DNA of 64,000 bases. It comes from Vespula vulgaris. Lineage: Eukaryota; Arthropoda; Insecta; Hymenoptera; Vespidae. The first letter of the stretch is position 1; each line of letters opens with the position of its first letter. Below, one piece after another: positions 59,801 through 64,000 of the stretch. Under the pieces are notes generated by a model, which saw only the letters and a list, made by a program, of their open reading frames with translations, did no database searches and had not been told where the DNA came from. The stretch is taken from contig NC_066608.1 in NCBI RefSeq assembly GCF_905475345.1, positions 1,855,501-1,919,500 on the forward strand. The letters are read 5' to 3'. The translations under genes and the position numbers were made by a program.

Positions 59801-60343
59801 GGGAGGGACGAGGAGAGGAGAATGATCTTACGCTCGTAGATGAGTCCTTTACAGGTCCTTCGAGGATTTTCTGGCTTACGTCTTTAAACGCAAAACGTGA
59901 CGGCGCATATTCAACGATTCAAACCCAACCGACCACACCCCTTCTACCTGTCGATTTTCTATCTACTTGTGTTCGTCCTTATAACCATCCAACCCTCGAC
60001 AGTTTTGTCTCCTCATCGACTAGGAACACCGTATTTAGGCGAAGACACGAGGGGTGCCATCTTAGGGGTTGCAAACCCCCAAACTCTCTCGAATACCTCA
60101 CCTGAATTAACGAGAAAACGTGTCTCTCTCAACATTGATAAAAAATTCTATCTTTACCGACACTTCATATAGATCGACTTACATTTACTTTTATATTTCT
60201 TACGTAAAACAAAGCGAGAAACAACGTTTGAGTTATTCAATAAATCGTACGACCATGGTTTATTCGTGATTAATGTAATTTTGTGTTATATAAATGTATC
60301 GATCTTGATATCGACCACGGCACGTTATATTCTTTTTCTTTCC

Positions 60344-60350
<7 letters not shown>

Positions 60351-60389
<39 letters not shown>
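60351..60389. repeat. (CT)n microsatellite
   Basis: A pure CT run of 39 bases after a short C-run. Confidence 0.95.
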
Positions 60390-60394
<5 letters not shown>

Positions 60395-60782
60395 ATTCAA
60401 TAACATTATTCATATATCATATATAAATAACTAACATGAGTTTCAACCATGAAAGAAAATCTCACATTGATTATAATTGATCCTAATGAATTATACGTGG
60501 ATGCGTAATCATGCAATATGCAAATTATTCATAATTTATTATATATCCATTGAAAGTATCATAATAGAAGATTCAGCGATAAAATAGCTTCAAAGATTAA
60601 CTGATAAAAGTTGCGTGATTTCAGTCACATGAAAATCTCAACTTGGATCGAAATGGGCTAAAGCTTCATTAGCGAGTTCAACTATAAGCGTGTACGTATT
60701 AACACTCACTCAGATAGAATATCGTTCTCCCATATCGCATGAAGTTTTACAGGCTGATAGTATACAACCGTTTCCTGTTCGT

Positions 60783-60783
<1 letters not shown>

Positions 60784-60830
<47 letters not shown>

Positions 60831-60851
60831 CGAGAGAGAGAGAGAGAGAGA
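60784..60851. repeat. (GA)n microsatellite
   Basis: GA with AAAGAGCG interruptions. Confidence 0.95.
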
Positions 60852-61111
60852 CACGAAGCGTTTTCCCGCGACCAGATTTCGACGTAGGCCGTGTCGTAAA
60901 AAAAAAAAAAAAAGAAAGAAAAAAAAGAAAAGATAGAGAAACAGAGAAAAAAAGAAAAAAGAAAGAAATGTAAAAAAAGGAGAGAGATAGAGAGACAGAG
61001 AGAAAGAAAAAACACAGAGAAAGCGTATTCGTGGCATACGAGGCATTCGTCTCTCGGCTTGGAAATCAGCCAAACTCGGCAGGCTACGAGTTAGATAGCC
61101 ACGTTACAGAA

Positions 61112-61146
<35 letters not shown>

Positions 61147-61405
61147 TCCTACTGTGTCTCTCTCTTTCTCTCTTCCTCTTTCTTTTTCGAGAACCAATTG
61201 AATTTTTATATCCCATCGAAAACGAGAAAGAGAAAGAAGGAGGAAAACAGAAAGAGGGAGAGAGGTGAAGGAGGAGGGGACGAATTGACGGATAAAAAAT
61301 GTCGTTGAGTGATACGGAAAATTTTTGGATGACCGTTTCGATCTTTTTTTTTCGTTTTTTTTTTCTGTTTTTTCTTTTTTTTTTCATGGACTGCGAAAGC
61401 TGTTA

Positions 61406-61494
61406 CCTTCCTTCCTTCCTTCCTTCCTTCCTTCCTTCCTTCCTTCCTTCCTTCCTTCCTTCCTTCCTTCCTTCCTTCCTTCCTTCCTTCCTTT
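61406..61494. repeat. (CCTT)n microsatellite, about 22 uninterrupted units
   Basis: A perfect tetranucleotide run, the longest pure non-dinucleotide microsatellite here. It is read in one frame as a PSFL repeat, which is an artefact. Confidence 0.96.
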
Positions 61495-62097
61495 CTTTTT
61501 TTCTTTTTTTTTCTTTCTTTTTTCTCTATTTATTTCACACAAACGAATTACTTCAGCTTTCCGATCGATTAGATTTCTTTCGTACCTTAGATTTTTCCCC
61601 ATTCCCGATACCACACCGCGAAAAACCGATAGGTTTTAGAATGTTTTTGATAGACACACGAGAAAAATATATAGATATATCGTGTCGTCTTAAAGATTTT
61701 TCTCCCTGGATATCAAGATTTTCGCATCTTGCATATCGTGACGTTTTCTTCTACTTCTTCTTCTTCTTCTATTTTTTTTCTTCTTCTTCCTCTTCCGTCG
61801 TCGTTCACGGATATACGAATTTCAACGACGAAGGTTCGGATAAATCCCCCGTTGGGAATACCAAAATCGGTTACCGGTCGCTACAATCTCTTTCAGCCGA
61901 ACTAATCCTCGATAAAAGAAGAGAAATCTCTCTCGAGACGTCAAAGGGATTGTTTTAAAGAACGTCAAAGTACGAAAAGCATGCTGCGACGTTCAAACGA
62001 AGAAGAATAGATTTTTTTATTTGTTCTGTACGATCAATTTCATTTTTTCTCTTTCTCTCTCTCTTTCTCTGTCCCTCCTATTTCGTCATAATTCTCT

Positions 62098-62098
<1 letters not shown>

Positions 62099-62128
<30 letters not shown>

Positions 62129-62129
62129 T
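62099..62129. repeat. (TTTA)n microsatellite
   Basis: Nearly eight TTTA units. Confidence 0.94.
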
Positions 62130-63021
62130 CTACTTTCATCCTTGTATTTTTTTATTTTTTTAACAAGGGTATATCATATATCCATAACAAAAACTTGCGT
62201 GGTCCATCCTCGCGAATATACTCGCGGACAAGTTGGAAATATTCGCGTGTTCATTGTTATCGTCGTTCGTTAAGAAGTATTCAAAGCGAGAAAAAATAGG
62301 AGTGAAAAAAAGAGAAAGCAGAAAAAAGGAAAAAAAAGGGAAAAAAATGAAAAAGGAAAAAAGCAAATCCTTTTCTTTTTGAACGTGGTCGCGTTGTCCA
62401 GCGTGAGCCGAAGCTTTTGAAACTCAAAATACTGCGAGTCGATTAACGATATCGACCAATCCGTCGATCGATCTACATAGTATCGTGAATTCGTCCGGAT
62501 AAAGAGTTTAATCCAGTGAAGTCGACATTTTATATCGATAGGACACCTCGATGTTGACGTTCACCCCATATCTCTCTCTCTTTATCACTCTCTCTTTCTC
62601 TCTCTCTCTCTTTCTCTATCTCTTTCTCTATTTCTTTTTCTCTTATTCATTCGTACTCAAATACGTTTATATGCCTGTACAGTTTACATCTGCATCGATC
62701 CACCGATTTCGAGCGTATTATAAATCATCGACATAAAATCGTTGCGGACACGATACTGCACGAACACCTTCAGGTGACGCGCGCAACCTACCTCTATGGA
62801 ACAGAAACGTTGAACCTGCACATATTCACGAGAGAAAGAGACAGAAGAGAACATACTGACGGATACAAATTGGCCGCTTCCATATTGGGAATTGAAACCC
62901 CCGACGGTATAACGAAGCCAATTTCGAGCTAGCACGAACAAGAGGGAGTACTCTTGTTGCCTCACGATTTCCCCTATCCTTATTTCGACTTTCATACCTA
63001 TGTCTCATTCTATATATGCAT

Positions 63022-63023
<2 letters not shown>

Positions 63024-63065
<42 letters not shown>
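63024..63065. repeat. (TA)n microsatellite
   Basis: A pure AT run of about 42 bases. Confidence 0.95.
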
Positions 63066-63067
<2 letters not shown>

Positions 63068-63069
63068 AA

Positions 63070-63530
63070 AAAAGACACCAAGTATTTTTTTGAAAAATCT
63101 GACGTCGACCGAATCGAGATTGATCTCATGTGTCCATTTTTATTCGGTTGTTAACAATTGTTTCTGAAAAAATAATATTCGTACTTGTATCTCTTCGTAC
63201 AATAAAATCCAAAGCATTATTTTTTGTAAAATTTGATAATACGTATACCAAATCGAAAAAGATCGTACGTGTTTGTATTTGTCGTTAGTGAGTTTTCTCG
63301 AAAAGAAAAAAAGGAAAATATAAATAACTTTCATATTTGTATCTCTTTCTATAATTGAAAAACACGAAATATTTTTCAAAAGATTTAACGATAACGAGAA
63401 CGAGAACGAATCCACATTCATTTCTATTCTTTGTTAGCTGGTTTTCTCCGAAAAAATAATTTTCACGCATTTATCTCTTTGTATAGTGAAAGACACAGTA
63501 TTGTTTAAAAATTGGACAATGGCCAAATTC
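63070..63530. repeat. Old diverged tandem array, three to four units of roughly 130-150 bp
   Basis: The word TGTATCTCTT followed by a CGTACAAT-like word and an AAA...CAAAG/ACACGAAAT/ACACAGTAT word recurs. ATCTCTT anchors are at 63189, 63341 and 63473 (offsets 152 and 132). Each is preceded by GTTAxC...GTTTTCTC/GTTTCT + GAAAA. A partial earlier unit (GACACCAAGTATTTTTT near 63073) matches the post-anchor part. There may be further decayed copies after 63640. It lies beside a (TA)n tract. Confidence 0.5.
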
Positions 63531-63910
63531 GCAAAAATTACGATTCAAATATATACTATATATGCATAGTATATGGGTATTTACTATTTTTTTTTTTTTT
63601 TTTCAAAAGAACTACTAAATACCTTATTTATATTACTGATTATGGAAAGAGACAGCAAAATTTATAAGCTCATATTTACTCAAAATATGAAAGTGTCCAA
63701 ATAAAAAAAATGTTACGATTCAACTGCAACAAAGGACACGAAAGTATTTTACCAGCATTTAACAATGACAAAATAGAGAAAAGAAAAAATCACATTTATT
63801 CCCATTGTTATAGTTTACGTTGTTACAAACTTTGTCTTTCGTAAAAACGTGAAACAAGGAAAAACATTGATGTAACTTTAACAAAGAGACGTAACTTTCC
63901 ATTCAACATC

Positions 63911-63913
<3 letters not shown>
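63531..63913. other. AT-rich non-coding stretch at the window end
   Basis: It holds a small TA palindromic run (63550-63572), a poly(T) stretch (63590-63603) and otherwise unremarkable AT-rich sequence, possibly with further decayed units of the preceding array. Confidence 0.5.

Positions 63914-63996
<83 letters not shown>
63914..63996. repeat. (CT)n microsatellite reaching the window end
   Basis: Over 80 bases of CT, turning to GTGT in the last four bases; the tract may continue outside the window. Confidence 0.96.

Positions 63997-64000
<4 letters not shown>

Larger units (their letters stand above)
56830..63020. other. Non-coding stretch with many GA/CT microsatellites, no gene supported
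   Basis: It contains CT tracts (57111-57139, 60351-60389), GA tracts (60784-60851, 61115-61146), the long CCTT tract at 61406-61494, TTTA 62099-62129 and a G-rich patch 59780-59820. A 16-bp tandem pair GTCGATCTTGTRAWTA lies at 57762-57793. Less AT-rich patches at 56880-57080 and 58500-58960 might be regulatory. Confidence 0.6.

Noticed and set aside
59897..60172. 91-codon frame with a hydrophobic segment
   Set aside because: It has no ATG, only a GTG after an in-frame stop, no splice acceptor between the stop and the hydrophobic part, and no recognised family.
61299..61958. 219-codon frame with PSFL repeats
   Set aside because: Its core is the (CCTT)n microsatellite and its flanks are poly-T/TTC-rich; no independent coding signal.
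1..64000. tRNA, rRNA, known microRNA, CRISPR or telomeric TTAGG repeats
   Set aside because: I saw no convincing tRNA B-box with cloverleaf, no rRNA-like block, no microRNA seed I recognise in a hairpin and no TTAGG array. A covariance-model scan would be decisive.

Overview
The window is nuclear DNA from an arthropod, almost certainly an insect. The only two protein genes I can support both encode cuticular proteins with the Rebers-Riddiford chitin-binding domain (Pfam family Chitin_bind_4, the CPR family), which is confined to arthropods. The DNA is strongly A+T rich but not depleted of CpG (TCGA and CGA-type words are everywhere) and is loaded with (CT)n/(GA)n, (TA)n and poly(A)/poly(T) tracts. 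That texture resembles aculeate Hymenoptera (bees and wasps), but this order-level guess rests on texture only.

Layout: positions 1-37,270 show no convincing protein gene. They hold AT-rich non-coding DNA, many microsatellites, one degenerate hAT-like miniature transposon (29,174-29,538), one old tandem array (22,205-22,600) and a few weak promoter- or exon-like patches. Gene 1 (37,365-39,198, three exons, 527 residues as reconstructed) is a secreted, divergent RR protein whose last ~400 residues are a Gly/His repeat encoded by a 21-bp minisatellite. At 39,644-39,696 lies a consensus-perfect ecdysone-receptor inverted repeat next to a TATA box and an initiator-like site, with no recognisable gene behind it. 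From 39,700 to 48,640 there is AT-rich spacer with a second old tandem array (about 42,930-43,265) and trinucleotide repeats. Gene 2 (48,711-50,067, three exons, 209 residues) is a standard RR-2-type secreted cuticular protein with His/Asp/Gln-rich flanks. From 50,510 to 64,000 there is again no supported gene, only GA/CT/CCTT microsatellites, and a third old tandem array at 63,070-63,530.

The two cuticular genes lie about 10 kb apart on the same strand. Both have TATAAAAG plus a CAGTT-type initiator, a tiny first coding exon ending in AAG, a second exon starting inside the signal peptide, and a phase-1 intron at exactly the same point of the RR domain (split codon, four residues, then G-x-Y-S). 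They are best read as diverged tandem paralogues in a CPR cluster that probably continues outside the window. Gene 2 kept the ordinary chitin-binding fold. Gene 1 has an insertion in the domain and has expanded a glycine-histidine tail. Both mature proteins lack cysteine, as usual for this family.

Limits: splice sites were read by eye. No homology search, RNA data or repeat finder was available. Repeat boundaries are good to a few bases.
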